From contig CAKSHB010000008.1 of assembly GCA_934456295.1 (NCBI GenBank), positions 1 to 50,170 on the forward strand: a stretch of DNA of 50,170 bases, read 5' to 3'. Positions 1-9,059 of this stretch are shown here, in pieces (within the stretch, counting starts at the first letter, position 1; each line of letters starts with the position of its first letter). The notes beneath the pieces were generated by a model that ran no database searches, was not told the DNA's origin, and saw only the letters and a program-made list of their open reading frames with translations. The stretch comes from an uncultured Clostridia bacterium (GTDB lineage: Bacteria > Bacillota > Clostridia > UBA1381 > UMGS1253). The position numbers were made by a program, and so were the translations under genes.

Positions 1-884
1 AGCTTGCGGCGGTTGAGCCGAGTGCGGTTTTGCCGGGCGGCGGAAGCCAGCTTGTGAACATATGGGGCGGCAGCTCGTTCAAGTTTCTTCTGACAAATAT
101 TTTGCTTACAAGCATAGGTGTCTGGGGATTGCCTCAGATGGTTCATAAATATTACACAATAAGCGATGAATCGCAGATAAATAAAGCAACGGTAATTTCT
201 ACGCTGTTTGCAATAGTGATAGGCGTCGGGGCATATCTTGTCGGCTCGACGGGACATCTGTTCATACCGGCGGCTGCTGACGGTATGCCGAGCGTTGGAT
301 ATGACAACGTTATGCCGACGATTTTAATGAAGGCGCTGACGGGCAATGTGTGGCTCAACATACTTCTGAGCGTGATAATGCTGCTTTTGCTTTCTGCGTC
401 GATGTCAACGCTTGCGTCGATAGTTCTTACATCAAGCTCGGCGATATCGGTCGATATAATAAAAGTTATAAAGCCCGACATAAGCGAAAAGAAGCAAATG
501 CTTATAATGCGCTTGCTGTGTCTGCTGTTCGTGGCGCTGTCATTTGTATTTGCAACGCTTAACATTTCGTTTATAGTAAACCTGATGTCGTTCTCATGGG
601 GTGTTGTAGCAGGCTCGTTCATAGGACCTTACATCTGGGGACTGTACTCGAAAAAGGTTACAAAAGCCGGAGCATGGGCAGGTACTCTTTCGGGTCTTGT
701 CGTTGTCGGAGCGGTGCTCGCGGTTATAACCGCAATGAGCGGCTTTGATGCCGCAAAGGCGCTTGCGCCGGAGATGGGCGTGGCTGCAATGGCGGTTTCG
801 GTTATAGTTGTGCCGATAGTGAGCGCTTTCACAAAGAAGCTTGATGAAAAGTTTGTGGAAAGCTGCTTTGTGAAAGAAAAGTAA
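1..884 (+). CDS. Sodium:solute symporter family protein (3' part)
   Basis: The reading frame is open from the window edge (first full codon at 3), so this is the C-terminal ~293 residues of a longer protein; the TTG at 30 is internal. It shows a string of hydrophobic segments separated by short charged loops. A Gly-rich GVWGLPQM stretch resembles the conserved sixth-helix region of the SSF family (PutP/PanF-like Na+ symporters). The tail is short and charged. Substrate cannot be read. The gene ends 87 bases before a phenylacetate-CoA ligase, so import or export of an aryl acid or aromatic compound is a reasonable inference, not shown. Family assignment is fairly sure, substrate is not. Confidence 0.8.
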   Translation, partial: LAAVEPSAVLPGGGSQLVNIWGGSSFKFLLTNILLTSIGVWGLPQMVHKYYTISDESQINKATVISTLFAIVIGVGAYLVGSTGHLFIPAAADGMPSVGYDNVMPTILMKALTGNVWLNILLSVIMLLLLSASMSTLASIVLTSSSAISVDIIKVIKPDISEKKQMLIMRLLCLLFVALSFVFATLNISFIVNLMSFSWGVVAGSFIGPYIWGLYSKKVTKAGAWAGTLSGLVVVGAVLAVITAMSGFDAAKALAPEMGVAAMAVSVIVVPIVSAFTKKLDEKFVESCFVKEK

Positions 885-903
885 AAAGCGAAAACATTAT
901 AAT

Positions 904-922
904 GGGCAGCTATATGCTGCCC
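904..922 (+). terminator. Short hairpin between symporter and paaK; weak terminator
   Basis: A 7-bp perfect stem (GGGCAGC with GCTGCCC) with a 5-base loop lies 20 bases after the symporter stop. It is followed by TAAAAA rather than a T run, so it may be a processing or attenuating hairpin more than a true intrinsic terminator. Confidence 0.35.
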
Positions 923-971
923 TAAAAACATATTGTGAAAATATTTAATTGTGCTGTAAGGAGAGAGATAA

Positions 972-2282
972 ATGATTTGGAACAAAGAGGTTGAGTGTGC
1001 CGACAGAAGTTTTTTTGAGCAGAATACAATCGACGCGCTCAAAAAGGAAACAAAATGGGCTTATGACAACGTTAAGTTTTATAAAGAAAAATTTGACAGC
1101 ATAGGCATGAAGCCGGAGGATATAAAATCGCTTAAAGATTTTCAAAAGCTGCCGTTTACCGTAAAAACGGATTTGCGCGATAATTACCCGTATGATTTGT
1201 TTGCGGTTCCGCTGCATGACATCGTGCGCATACACGGTTCTTCGGGAACGACGGGCAAGCCGATTATAGTGGGATATACAAAAAAGGATATCGACACATG
1301 GACAGAATGTATAGCGCGCCTTGTCGGTATGGCGGGCGGCTGTGCGGACGATATTGCGCAGATATGTATGGGCTACGGCCTGTTTACGGGCGCATTCGGA
1401 CTACATCAGGGGCTTGCAAAGGTTGGCGCGATGATTATTCCGATGTCAACGGGCAACACGGAAAAACAGATTATGATGATGAAGGATTTGGGCACAACAC
1501 TTCTCGTAAGTACGCCGTCATATGCAATGTATATATCGGAGGTAATGCGCGAGAAGGGATATAAGCCCGAGGATTTCAAACTAAAAATAGGCATGTTCGG
1601 CGGTGAGGGTCATACAGAAGAAATGCGCCGCGAAATTGAGGCACGTCTGGGCATAACCGTTACTGAGAACTACGGACTGAGCGAGGTTATGGGTCCGGGC
1701 GTATGCGGCGAATGTACCGAGCAGGACGGCATGCATATAAACGAGGACCACTTCCTTATCGAGATAATAAACCCCGAAACGGGAGAAGTTTTGCCGGACG
1801 GCGAGCGCGGCGAAGTTGTTATAACGACGCTCACAAAAGAGGGAATACCGATGCTGCGTTACCGCACGCGTGATATTTCATATATTATTCCCGAAAAGTG
1901 CAAATGCGGAAGAACAACAAAGCGTCTGGCAAAAATTCAGGGCAGAAGCGACGATATGCTTATTATAAAAGGCGTAAACGTGTTCCCGTCACAGGTTGAA
2001 AGCGTTTTGGTGGGAATGGAGCACATCAGCCCCCATTATCTGCTTGTTGTAACGAAAAACGGCTACACGGACGCCCTTGAAGTTCGCGTGGAGCTTGCGG
2101 ACGAGTCGCTGCTTGAAAAGTTCAGCGCACTGGAGCAGCTCGAAAAAACAATTAAACAGAAGATACACACGGTTCTCGGAATTGATACTAAGGTACGTCT
2201 TGTTGAGCCGAAGAGTATAGAGCGTTTTGTGGGCAAAGCAAAGCGCGTGCTTGATTTGAGAAACGAGCAGAACAAGAAATAA
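972..2282 (+). CDS. paaK: Phenylacetate-CoA ligase, copy 1
   Basis: 436-residue AMP-forming aryl-CoA ligase. It activates phenylacetate or related aryl-acetates with ATP and CoA, or runs in reverse to release aryl-acetate from its CoA thioester. The adenylate-binding loop SSGTTGK is at residues 90-96. A YRTRDI segment and a QGRSDDMLIIKGVNVFPSQ segment mark the hinge and C-terminal domain typical of PaaK. A CxCG motif precedes the hinge. Length is normal for the family. The ATG at 972 has an AAGGAG site 8 bases upstream. It is followed 65 bases later by iorA, with a paralogue just after iorB. Phenylacetate, indoleacetate and 4-hydroxyphenylacetate are all possible substrates; the sequence does not distinguish them. 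Confidence 0.93.
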   Translation: MIWNKEVECADRSFFEQNTIDALKKETKWAYDNVKFYKEKFDSIGMKPEDIKSLKDFQKLPFTVKTDLRDNYPYDLFAVPLHDIVRIHGSSGTTGKPIIVGYTKKDIDTWTECIARLVGMAGGCADDIAQICMGYGLFTGAFGLHQGLAKVGAMIIPMSTGNTEKQIMMMKDLGTTLLVSTPSYAMYISEVMREKGYKPEDFKLKIGMFGGEGHTEEMRREIEARLGITVTENYGLSEVMGPGVCGECTEQDGMHINEDHFLIEIINPETGEVLPDGERGEVVITTLTKEGIPMLRYRTRDISYIIPEKCKCGRTTKRLAKIQGRSDDMLIIKGVNVFPSQVESVLVGMEHISPHYLLVVTKNGYTDALEVRVELADESLLEKFSALEQLEKTIKQKIHTVLGIDTKVRLVEPKSIERFVGKAKRVLDLRNEQNKK

Positions 2283-2347
2283 ACTGCGAAAAAATACAGC
2301 TGAATGCAGACATGTTTAAGCTATATAAAATACAGGAGTGAAATACG

Positions 2348-4093
2348 ATGAAAAAATTAATGCTTGGAAACGAAGCCGTTGCGAGAGGGGCATATGAAGC
2401 AGGTGTAAAGGTTGTGGCGTCATATCCGGGAACTCCGAGTACGGAAATAACGGAAAATATCGCAAAATATGACGATGTGTACAGTGAGTGGGCGCCGAAT
2501 GAGAAAGTGGCGGCAGAAGTGGCAATAGGTGCGTCGATTGCCGGTGCGCGCTCAATGACATGTATGAAGCATGTTGGCGTAAACGTTGCGGCAGACCCGC
2601 TTTTTACGGCAAGCTATACGGGAGTAAACGGCGGATTTGTTGTCTGTGCCGCTGATGACCAGGGTATGCATTCGTCACAGAATGAACAGGATTCGCGCCG
2701 TCTTGCGATAGCGTCAAAGCTTGCAATGCTGGAGCCGTCGGACAGCGCGGAGTGCAAAGAGTTCACAAAACTGGCATTTGAGATAAGCGAAAAGTACGAC
2801 ACGCCTGTAATGCTCAGACTTTCGACAAGAGTGTCGCACTCACAGAGCATTGTTGAAGTCGGAGAAAGAGAAGAGCACGAAAACAAGCCGTATGAGAAAA
2901 ATCCGGGAAAATATGTTATGATGCCGGCAATGGCAAAAGCACGTCATGTTGTTGTCGAAGAGCGCATGAGAAAGCTCACGGAGCTTAGTGAAACGCTTGT
3001 AAAAGAGGAAATCAACAGTGATAAAATCGGTGTAATCGCATGCGGAATTGCATATCAGTATGCAAAAGAGGCGCTTGGGAAAAATGTTTCCTACCTGAAG
3101 CTTAATATGGTAAATCCTTTGCCGGAAAAGGTTATAAAAGATTTTGCGGCAAAGCATAAGAAAGTGTATATTATAGAAGAGCTGGAGCCGGTTATAGAAA
3201 CACACTGCAAATCACTCGGCATAGATGTTGTCGGAAAAGAAATATTCACGCTTATGGGCGAATATACAGCGTCCATGATTGCAGAAGCGATACTCGGCAA
3301 AAAAGCTCCCGAGCTGATAGAAATTGAAGAACAGGCGCCGGTAAGGCCGCCGGTAATGTGCCCCGGATGTCCCCACAGAGGCATGTTCTACGTGCTTAAA
3401 AAGCTTGGGCTTACTGTAAGCGGCGACATCGGCTGTTACACACTCGGAGCGCTTGCGCCGCTGCAAAGCATTGACGCATGTGTGTGCATGGGTGCAAGCA
3501 TAGGAATGTCGCACGGTATGGAGAAAGCTGCGGGAGCAGATTTCAGACGCAAAACGGTTGCTGTGATAGGAGATTCCACATTTATTCACTCGGGTATCAC
3601 AGGTCTTATTGATGTAGTGTACAACAAAGGCAATTCGACTGTTATTATACTTGATAACTCAATAACGGGCATGACGGGACATCAGCCGAACCCGACAACG
3701 GGGTACACAATCAAAGGCGAAAAGACAAAACAGGTAAACCTTATCGCGCTTGCTCAGGCGATAGGCGTAAGCCCTGAGAGAATAAGGGTTACAGACCCGT
3801 TCTTCCCCGAAGAATTTGAAAAGGTTGTAAAAGAAGAAATTTTGGCAGATGAGCCGTCGGTAATTATATCGCAAAGACCGTGTGCACTTTTGAAAACGGT
3901 AAAATATACAGGTCATTGCAGAATAAGCGATAAATGTAAAAAGTGCGGCATGTGCATGAAGCTCGGCTGTCCGGCGATATCAAACCATGACGGAAAAATC
4001 ACGGTTGATACATCGCTTTGCAACGGCTGCGGTCTGTGTATGAATGTGTGCAAATTCGGCGCAATAGAGAAGGTTGGTGATGACAATGAGTAA
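2348..4093 (+). CDS. iorA: Indolepyruvate:ferredoxin oxidoreductase, alpha subunit
   Basis: 581 residues. With IorB it converts aryl-pyruvates (indolepyruvate, phenylpyruvate, 4-hydroxyphenylpyruvate), CoA and oxidised ferredoxin to aryl-acetyl-CoA, CO2 and reduced ferredoxin, or the reverse. The N-terminal half is a pyruvate-ferredoxin-oxidoreductase-type pyrimidine-binding domain beginning with the GNEA and YPGTPSTE segments. The middle holds the thiamine-diphosphate domain, with a CPGCPHRG stretch, GDIGCYT and a GDSTF...DNS metal-binding region. The C-terminus has two [4Fe-4S] ferredoxin motifs: C530, C533, C536, C541 and C558, C561, C564, C568. It overlaps the start of iorB by 14 bases, so the two are translationally coupled. 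Full length, with no missing motif. Confidence 0.95.
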   Translation: MKKLMLGNEAVARGAYEAGVKVVASYPGTPSTEITENIAKYDDVYSEWAPNEKVAAEVAIGASIAGARSMTCMKHVGVNVAADPLFTASYTGVNGGFVVCAADDQGMHSSQNEQDSRRLAIASKLAMLEPSDSAECKEFTKLAFEISEKYDTPVMLRLSTRVSHSQSIVEVGEREEHENKPYEKNPGKYVMMPAMAKARHVVVEERMRKLTELSETLVKEEINSDKIGVIACGIAYQYAKEALGKNVSYLKLNMVNPLPEKVIKDFAAKHKKVYIIEELEPVIETHCKSLGIDVVGKEIFTLMGEYTASMIAEAILGKKAPELIEIEEQAPVRPPVMCPGCPHRGMFYVLKKLGLTVSGDIGCYTLGALAPLQSIDACVCMGASIGMSHGMEKAAGADFRRKTVAVIGDSTFIHSGITGLIDVVYNKGNSTVIILDNSITGMTGHQPNPTTGYTIKGEKTKQVNLIALAQAIGVSPERIRVTDPFFPEEFEKVVKEEILADEPSVIISQRPCALLKTVKYTGHCRISDKCKKCGMCMKLGCPAISNHDGKITVDTSLCNGCGLCMNVCKFGAIEKVGDDNE

Positions 4094-4661
4094 TGTTAAA
4101 AATGTTATGATTGTCGGCGTAGGCGGACAGGGAACACTGCTTGCAAGCCGCATTTTGGGCAAGGTTGCAATTTCCGAGGGCTATGACGTAAAAATGAGCG
4201 AAGTGCACGGAATGGCACAGCGCGGCGGAAGCGTTGTCACCTATGTAAAATACGGCGATGAGGTATATTCGCCGATTATATCCGAAGGCGAGGCGGATAT
4301 CGTGCTTTCGTTTGAGGAGCTTGAGGCATACCGCTGGATTTCCTATATGAAAAAAGACGGAATTCTCATTGTAAATACACAGCAGATAGACCCTATGCCG
4401 GTAATTACGGGTGCGATGAAATATCCTGAGCATATTATTGAAAAGCTTGAGAAAAAGAGCGATAATATTGTTGCTGTGGACGCATATAAGCTTGCAACAG
4501 AGGCAGGAAACGGAAAAGCTGTAAACGTTGTTTTGCTCGGCGTTCTGGCAAAAAGCAGCGAAATTGCAAAGGATAAATGGATTGAAGCGGTAAAGAGCAC
4601 TGTGCCCGAGAAGTTTTTGGAGGTTAACCTGAAAGCCTTTGAGCTTGGATATAACGCATAG
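4080..4661 (+). CDS. iorB: Indolepyruvate:ferredoxin oxidoreductase, beta subunit
   Basis: 193 residues from the ATG at 4080; the ATG at 4086 is an equally reasonable start. An AGAAGG site at 4068-4073, inside the end of iorA, sits 6 bases before the first ATG. The protein is a single pyruvate-ferredoxin-oxidoreductase gamma-type domain, beginning NVMIVGVGGQGT, with EVHGMAQRGGSV and a short C-terminal part. This is normal for IorB. It completes the oxidoreductase with IorA; the iron-sulfur clusters are on the alpha subunit. The gene overlaps iorA and is followed 25 bases later by the second aryl-CoA ligase. Confidence 0.94.
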   Translation: MTMSNVKNVMIVGVGGQGTLLASRILGKVAISEGYDVKMSEVHGMAQRGGSVVTYVKYGDEVYSPIISEGEADIVLSFEELEAYRWISYMKKDGILIVNTQQIDPMPVITGAMKYPEHIIEKLEKKSDNIVAVDAYKLATEAGNGKAVNVVLLGVLAKSSEIAKDKWIEAVKSTVPEKFLEVNLKAFELGYNA

Positions 4662-4686
4662 TATTACACATCGGAGGTGCTTGGTT

Positions 4687-5991
4687 TTGGGAAGATATTG
4701 GAATGAAAAAGAGGAAACAATGAGCCGCGACGAGCTGAGAACGCTTCAGAGCGAACGGCTCGTAAAGCTGGTTGAGCGTGTTTACAATAACGTTGAGCAC
4801 TATCGCGCAAAGATGGACGAGGCAGGACTTAAGCCGTCGGACATAAAATCGGTCGACGATTTATCAAAACTGCCGTTCACATATAAAAAAGACTTGCGCG
4901 ACACATATCCGTTCGGCTTGTTCGCATGCCCTATGGAGGATATAGTGCGCATACATGCGTCAAGCGGAACAACGGGCAAACAGACGGTTGTCGGCTGTAC
5001 CGCAAATGATATTGCGATGTGGAGCGATATTGTTGCGCGCGCACTTACGGCTGCGGGCGCAACGAGAAAGTCGGTTGTACAGATTGCATACGGATATGGA
5101 CTCTTTACGGGAGGTCTGGGAGCACATTACGGAGCCGAAAGAGTCGGTGCGGCAGTTGTGCCGGCATCTGTCGGCAACACACAGCGTCAGATACGTTCGA
5201 TGCACGATTTTGGCACAACGCATTTGTGCTGTACGCCTTCATATGCGCTCTATATTGCAGAAACGATTGAGGAAAATAAGCTTGATATAGATGAGTTTAA
5301 GCTTGAGGCAGGCGTTTTCGGGGCAGAGCCGTGGACGGAGGAAATGCGCCGCGAAATTGAGAGAAGGCTTCATATAAAAGCATATGACATATACGGGCTG
5401 AGCGAAATAATCGGACCGGGCGTTGCATATGAATGTGAGTGTCAGAAGGGAATGCATATAAACGAGGATTTGTTTATTGCAGAAATTATAGACCCTGATA
5501 CGGGAGAGGTTCTTCCCGAGGGGAGCATGGGCGAGCTTGTGTTCACAACACTTACAAAAGAGGGCTTGCCGCTCATACGCTACCGCACGCGTGATATAAC
5601 ATCGCTGAATTATGATAAGTGCGAATGCGGCAGAAACTTTGTCCGCATGAACAAGCCGCAGGGCAGAAGCGACGATATGCTGATTATACGCGGAGTTAAT
5701 GTGTTCCCATCGCAGATTGAGGACGTGCTTTTGAAGCTCGGCGAAACTTCGCCGTATTACATGCTTATCGTAGACAGAGTCGGCACGCTTGACACGCTTG
5801 AAATTCAGGTTGAGCTTTCGGATAACATGTTTTCCGATTCTGTGCGCGGAATTGAAGATTTGGAAAAGAAAATACGGGCAAATATTGAGAGTACGCTCGG
5901 TATTGCCGCAAAAATCAAGCTTGTTGAGCCGAAGAACATACAGCGCAGCGAGGGCAAGGCAGTAAGAGTAATAGACAAAAGAAAAATCTGA
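4687..5991 (+). CDS. paaK: Phenylacetate-CoA ligase, copy 2
   Basis: 434 residues; a clear paralogue of the ligase at 972, and the same size. The SSGTTGK loop is at about residues 92-98, and the YRTRDI and QGRSDDMLIIRGVNVFPSQ segments and CxCG motif are all present. The start is chosen as TTG 4687 because GGAGG at 4673-4677 lies 9 bases before it; a frame extension upstream into iorB has no ribosome site. The two ligases differ along their length, which suggests different aryl-acid preference or opposite working direction. That is inference. The gene lies between iorB and an SGNH hydrolase gene. Confidence 0.92.
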   Translation: MGRYWNEKEETMSRDELRTLQSERLVKLVERVYNNVEHYRAKMDEAGLKPSDIKSVDDLSKLPFTYKKDLRDTYPFGLFACPMEDIVRIHASSGTTGKQTVVGCTANDIAMWSDIVARALTAAGATRKSVVQIAYGYGLFTGGLGAHYGAERVGAAVVPASVGNTQRQIRSMHDFGTTHLCCTPSYALYIAETIEENKLDIDEFKLEAGVFGAEPWTEEMRREIERRLHIKAYDIYGLSEIIGPGVAYECECQKGMHINEDLFIAEIIDPDTGEVLPEGSMGELVFTTLTKEGLPLIRYRTRDITSLNYDKCECGRNFVRMNKPQGRSDDMLIIRGVNVFPSQIEDVLLKLGETSPYYMLIVDRVGTLDTLEIQVELSDNMFSDSVRGIEDLEKKIRANIESTLGIAAKIKLVEPKNIQRSEGKAVRVIDKRKI

Positions 5992-6065
5992 TTGGCAGTT
6001 TAAGATGATGAATAAATAAAATACGGGAATTAAAAAGGCAGAGTTTGCGGAAGAGGTGTTTACAA

Positions 6066-7133
6066 ATGGATATTATTAACCATAGGAGCGGACTTACGCG
6101 GTTTCGCGACGCGATAAATAACAGGGACAGTGTGAGAATTGGCTACATCGGCGGTTCAATTACACAGGAGGCTGCAAAAATTAACTGGCCCGAATATGTG
6201 AATGCATGGATAAAGAAAAAAGCAGGGAACAAAATTGTCTATGCCGAAAATATCGGAATAGGCGGCACGGGCAGCGACATAGGGGTATTTCGCTTTGAAA
6301 AGGAGCTTTCCGATAAAGACTGCGATTTGATTTTTGTCGAATTTGCGGTAAACGATGGCGATATCGAGCAGACACTGCGCGCAAGAAGCCGTGAGGGGCT
6401 TGTGAGAAAGATACTGAAAAGTACGCAGGCAGATGTGGTTTTTGTGTACACTTACAGGCAGGAAATGCTCGGCGATATGATTGAGGGCAGAGTGCCGCAG
6501 CTTATAGCGGAATATGAAGAGGTTGCGGAGCATTATAATATAGGCAGCGTGTGGATGGCAAAAGCGGCATTTGAAAAAATGAGTGACGGATTTATGGGCT
6601 TTGAGAAGTTTCTGGGAGACGGACTGCACCCGAACCAGCTCGGCAGCTATATATACGCAGGTGCCGTGATTGAGTACCTTGACAGAGAGCTGAAGCTTAC
6701 AAGTGCGCCCCTAAAGCGCAGTATAGAGCCGATAAATAAGAACAACTGGGAAAATGCAAAGGTTATACCGTTTGAAGAGCTTGAAACAGACGGCGCATGG
6801 TACGTGCGTTCTCTGTATAACTATGATTTCAGACATACTCTTTATACATCATCGCTTACTTCATCGGTAAAAATAAAATGCAGGTGCAAAACGCTTGTAA
6901 TATGCCGCCTGTACGGAAAAGACTGCGCTATGATGAAATACCGCATTGACGGCGGAGAATGGCTCAGTATACAGCGCGATGTTGTAAACTGGATGGGCGG
7001 AGCAAACTGGCCGTATCAGAATGTTTTGATAGACGAAGAAACGGAAGCGGAACACACGGTTGAAATTATGCCGCAAAAAGCAATGAGAGAATGCGGCTCA
7101 AGTATTTACATTGCATATGTAGGTGTTGTATAA
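6066..7133 (+). CDS. SGNH/GDSL-type hydrolase with C-terminal extra domain
   Basis: 355 residues from the ATG at 6066 (AGAGG site about 9 bases upstream). The N-terminal ~215 residues form an SGNH hydrolase. Block I reads GGSIT (Ser31) instead of the usual GDS, followed by a block II Gly (GIGGTG, about 64-69), block III VND (Asn96) and block V DGLHPN (Asp185, His188). Residues ~226-355 form a separate, probably beta-rich domain of unknown role. There is no signal peptide, so it is probably cytoplasmic. The natural substrate (ester, thioester or acetyl group) is not readable. Its place between an aryl-CoA ligase and the ACT protein is unusual. SGNH enzymes include the TesA thioesterase/arylesterase, so a role with aryl-CoA or aryl esters is possible. 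A sugar-ester esterase is the main alternative. Confidence 0.8.
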   Translation: MDIINHRSGLTRFRDAINNRDSVRIGYIGGSITQEAAKINWPEYVNAWIKKKAGNKIVYAENIGIGGTGSDIGVFRFEKELSDKDCDLIFVEFAVNDGDIEQTLRARSREGLVRKILKSTQADVVFVYTYRQEMLGDMIEGRVPQLIAEYEEVAEHYNIGSVWMAKAAFEKMSDGFMGFEKFLGDGLHPNQLGSYIYAGAVIEYLDRELKLTSAPLKRSIEPINKNNWENAKVIPFEELETDGAWYVRSLYNYDFRHTLYTSSLTSSVKIKCRCKTLVICRLYGKDCAMMKYRIDGGEWLSIQRDVVNWMGGANWPYQNVLIDEETEAEHTVEIMPQKAMRECGSSIYIAYVGVV

Positions 7134-7169
7134 TGCAGATAAGAGTAAAAAAATAAAGGAGGAGTCATA

Positions 7170-7601
7170 ATGAACGTAAAGCAGATTTCTGTATTTGTGG
7201 AGAATAAGAAGGGCAGACTTGCCGAAATTACAAAGGCGCTCGGTGAAAACGATATCGATATAAGCGCGCTTTCAATTGCGGACACAACCGATTTCGGAAT
7301 TTTGCGCCTTATAGTAAATAAGCCCGACCTTGCGGCAAAAATCCTTAAAGACAAAGGGCTTGCCGTAAAGGCAACAGAGGTTATTGCAATCAGCGTTGCG
7401 GATAAGCCGGGCGGACTTGCGGCTGCGCTTGAAAAGCTTGATGCGGAGCATATCAGCATAGAGTATATGTATGCGTTTGTGGGAAAACGCACAAGTGAGG
7501 CGCTTGTTATAATCCGCGTTGAGGAGCCGGACAAGGCGGTAAGCGTTCTTGAGAAAAATGGAATAAAAGTTATAACGAATGATGAAGTATACAGCTTGTA
7601 G
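7170..7601 (+). CDS. Tandem ACT-domain protein
   Basis: 143 residues made of two ACT domains in a row: residues ~1-68, beginning KQISVFVENKKGRLAEITKAL, and ~70-143, beginning VIAISVADKPGGLAAALEKL. There is no catalytic domain. ACT domains bind amino acids such as phenylalanine. Stand-alone proteins of this type are commonly found beside IorAB/PaaK genes in anaerobes, so a sensor or allosteric partner for aromatic amino acid turnover is likely. The ligand is inferred. An AAAGGAGGAG site precedes the ATG. The gene lies 36 bases after the SGNH hydrolase and appears to be the last member of the cluster. Confidence 0.88.
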   Translation: MNVKQISVFVENKKGRLAEITKALGENDIDISALSIADTTDFGILRLIVNKPDLAAKILKDKGLAVKATEVIAISVADKPGGLAAALEKLDAEHISIEYMYAFVGKRTSEALVIIRVEEPDKAVSVLEKNGIKVITNDEVYSL

Positions 7602-7630
7602 TTTTTATAAAGACAGAGGTTTGATTAAAA

Positions 7631-8932
7631 ATGGGTTCGGATTTAAACAAAAGAAACGGTTTTGACATTAAAGACGGCTTCGGGATATCCGAAGATATAA
7701 TTGGAATTACGGCGGAGGCTGAAAAAAAAGCGCTCGGCGCATATGCTGAAATAGACAAAAATGCGTTCATAAATCAGGCAAAGGTTATGAAAGCATTTGC
7801 CGATAACAGGATAGGCGCGGAGCATTTCGGGCAGACATCGGGTTACGGTCATGACGACGCAGGGCGTGATGCGATTGAGAGTGTGTATGCGCAGATTTTT
7901 GAAACCGAGGACGCGCTTGTACGCCATAACATAATATCGGGCACGCATGCACTGTCAACCGCGCTTTTTGCCGTACTGCGCCCGGGCGATACTATTGTTG
8001 CGGCAACGGGCAAGCCGTATGATACGCTTGAAGAGGTAATCGGCATACGCGGAAATGCTGGTGACGGTTCGCTGGCAGATTTCGGTATAAACTACCGCGA
8101 GGTTGAGCTTAAAAATGACGGCGGTGCGGATTATGACGGGATAAAAAATGCTGTTGACGATACCGTAAAAGCAGTGATTATACAGCGTTCGCGCGGCTAT
8201 GCGTGGCGCGATGCGTTCAGTGTGAGCGAAATAAACAAAATCATAGATTTTGTGCATGAAATCAGAAAAGATATAATTTGTATCGTGGATAACTGCTACG
8301 GCGAGTTTGTCGAAACGAGTGAGCCGAGGGGAGATTTGGTTGTCGGTTCACTGATTAAAAACATAGGCGGCGGACATGCACAGACGGGCGGCTATATTGC
8401 CGGAAAAAGCCGTTTTGTGGAGCTTGCGTCATACAGACTTTCATCGGTCGGAATAGGAAAAGACGGCGGAGCAACGCTCGGGCAGAATAAGCCGATGCTG
8501 CAAGGGCTTTTTATGGCGCCGCATATCGTGGCACAGGCATTAAAGAGCGCATATTTGTGCAGCGCCGTGTTTGAGCAGATGGGATTTGAAGTTTGCCCCG
8601 GGCTTGATAAGGCGCGCGGCGATATAATAACGTCGGTAAAGCTTGAAAATGAAAAACTTATGCTGGCTTTCTGCGAAGGCATACAGAAAGGCGCGCCGGT
8701 TGACTCATATGTTGTGCCGCAGCCATGGGATATGCCCGGATACGGTGATAAAATCATTATGGCGGCAGGAGCGTTTGTGCAGGGTTCATCAATCGAGCTG
8801 AGCGCCGACGGACCGGTAAAACCGCCGTACATCGTATATATGCAGGGCGGACTTACGTATGAGTCGGCGAAGATAGGGATAATGACGGCGGCACAGAACG
8901 TATTTGAACAAAAAAGAAAGCTTGGCATGTAA
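7631..8932 (+). CDS. YnbB-type PLP enzyme (methionine gamma-lyase / 'aluminum resistance' family)
   Basis: 433-residue fold-type I pyridoxal-phosphate enzyme. The N-terminal part carries the family block GAEHFGQTSGYGHDDAGRDA. The cofactor region has VRHNIISGTHALSTALFAVLRPGD and IVDNCYGEF, and the presumed PLP lysine lies in SLIKNIGGGHAQTGGYI. The family is distantly related to Cys/Met metabolism enzymes. It is annotated as a methionine gamma-lyase or aluminium-resistance protein, but its real reaction is uncertain. The gene starts 29 bases after the ACT gene and may be co-transcribed with it. It is full length. Confidence 0.88.
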   Translation: MGSDLNKRNGFDIKDGFGISEDIIGITAEAEKKALGAYAEIDKNAFINQAKVMKAFADNRIGAEHFGQTSGYGHDDAGRDAIESVYAQIFETEDALVRHNIISGTHALSTALFAVLRPGDTIVAATGKPYDTLEEVIGIRGNAGDGSLADFGINYREVELKNDGGADYDGIKNAVDDTVKAVIIQRSRGYAWRDAFSVSEINKIIDFVHEIRKDIICIVDNCYGEFVETSEPRGDLVVGSLIKNIGGGHAQTGGYIAGKSRFVELASYRLSSVGIGKDGGATLGQNKPMLQGLFMAPHIVAQALKSAYLCSAVFEQMGFEVCPGLDKARGDIITSVKLENEKLMLAFCEGIQKGAPVDSYVVPQPWDMPGYGDKIIMAAGAFVQGSSIELSADGPVKPPYIVYMQGGLTYESAKIGIMTAAQNVFEQKRKLGM

Positions 8933-9024
8933 AACAGATACCGCAAAGAGTTGTATTTTATAAAAAGAATTATGTCCTGTGCTTTTATTAAGAAAAATTT
9001 GGTCAGAAAATTTGATAAAAGCGG

Positions 9025-9053
9025 TTGCATTTTAAAATGCGGCATGTTATAAT
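9025..9053 (+). promoter_or_regulatory. SigA-type promoter of the T-box/pheST unit
   Basis: TTGCAT (9025-9030) and TATAAT (9048-9053) are separated by 17 bases. Initiation would fall near 9060, giving a leader of about 300 bases to the terminator and matching a T-box transcript. Confidence 0.75.
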
Positions 9054-9059
9054 GTCTAA

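Noticed and set aside
30..32. TTG at 30 as the symporter start
   Set aside because: The frame is open to the edge and the protein would lose its first half; it is the window cut, not a start.
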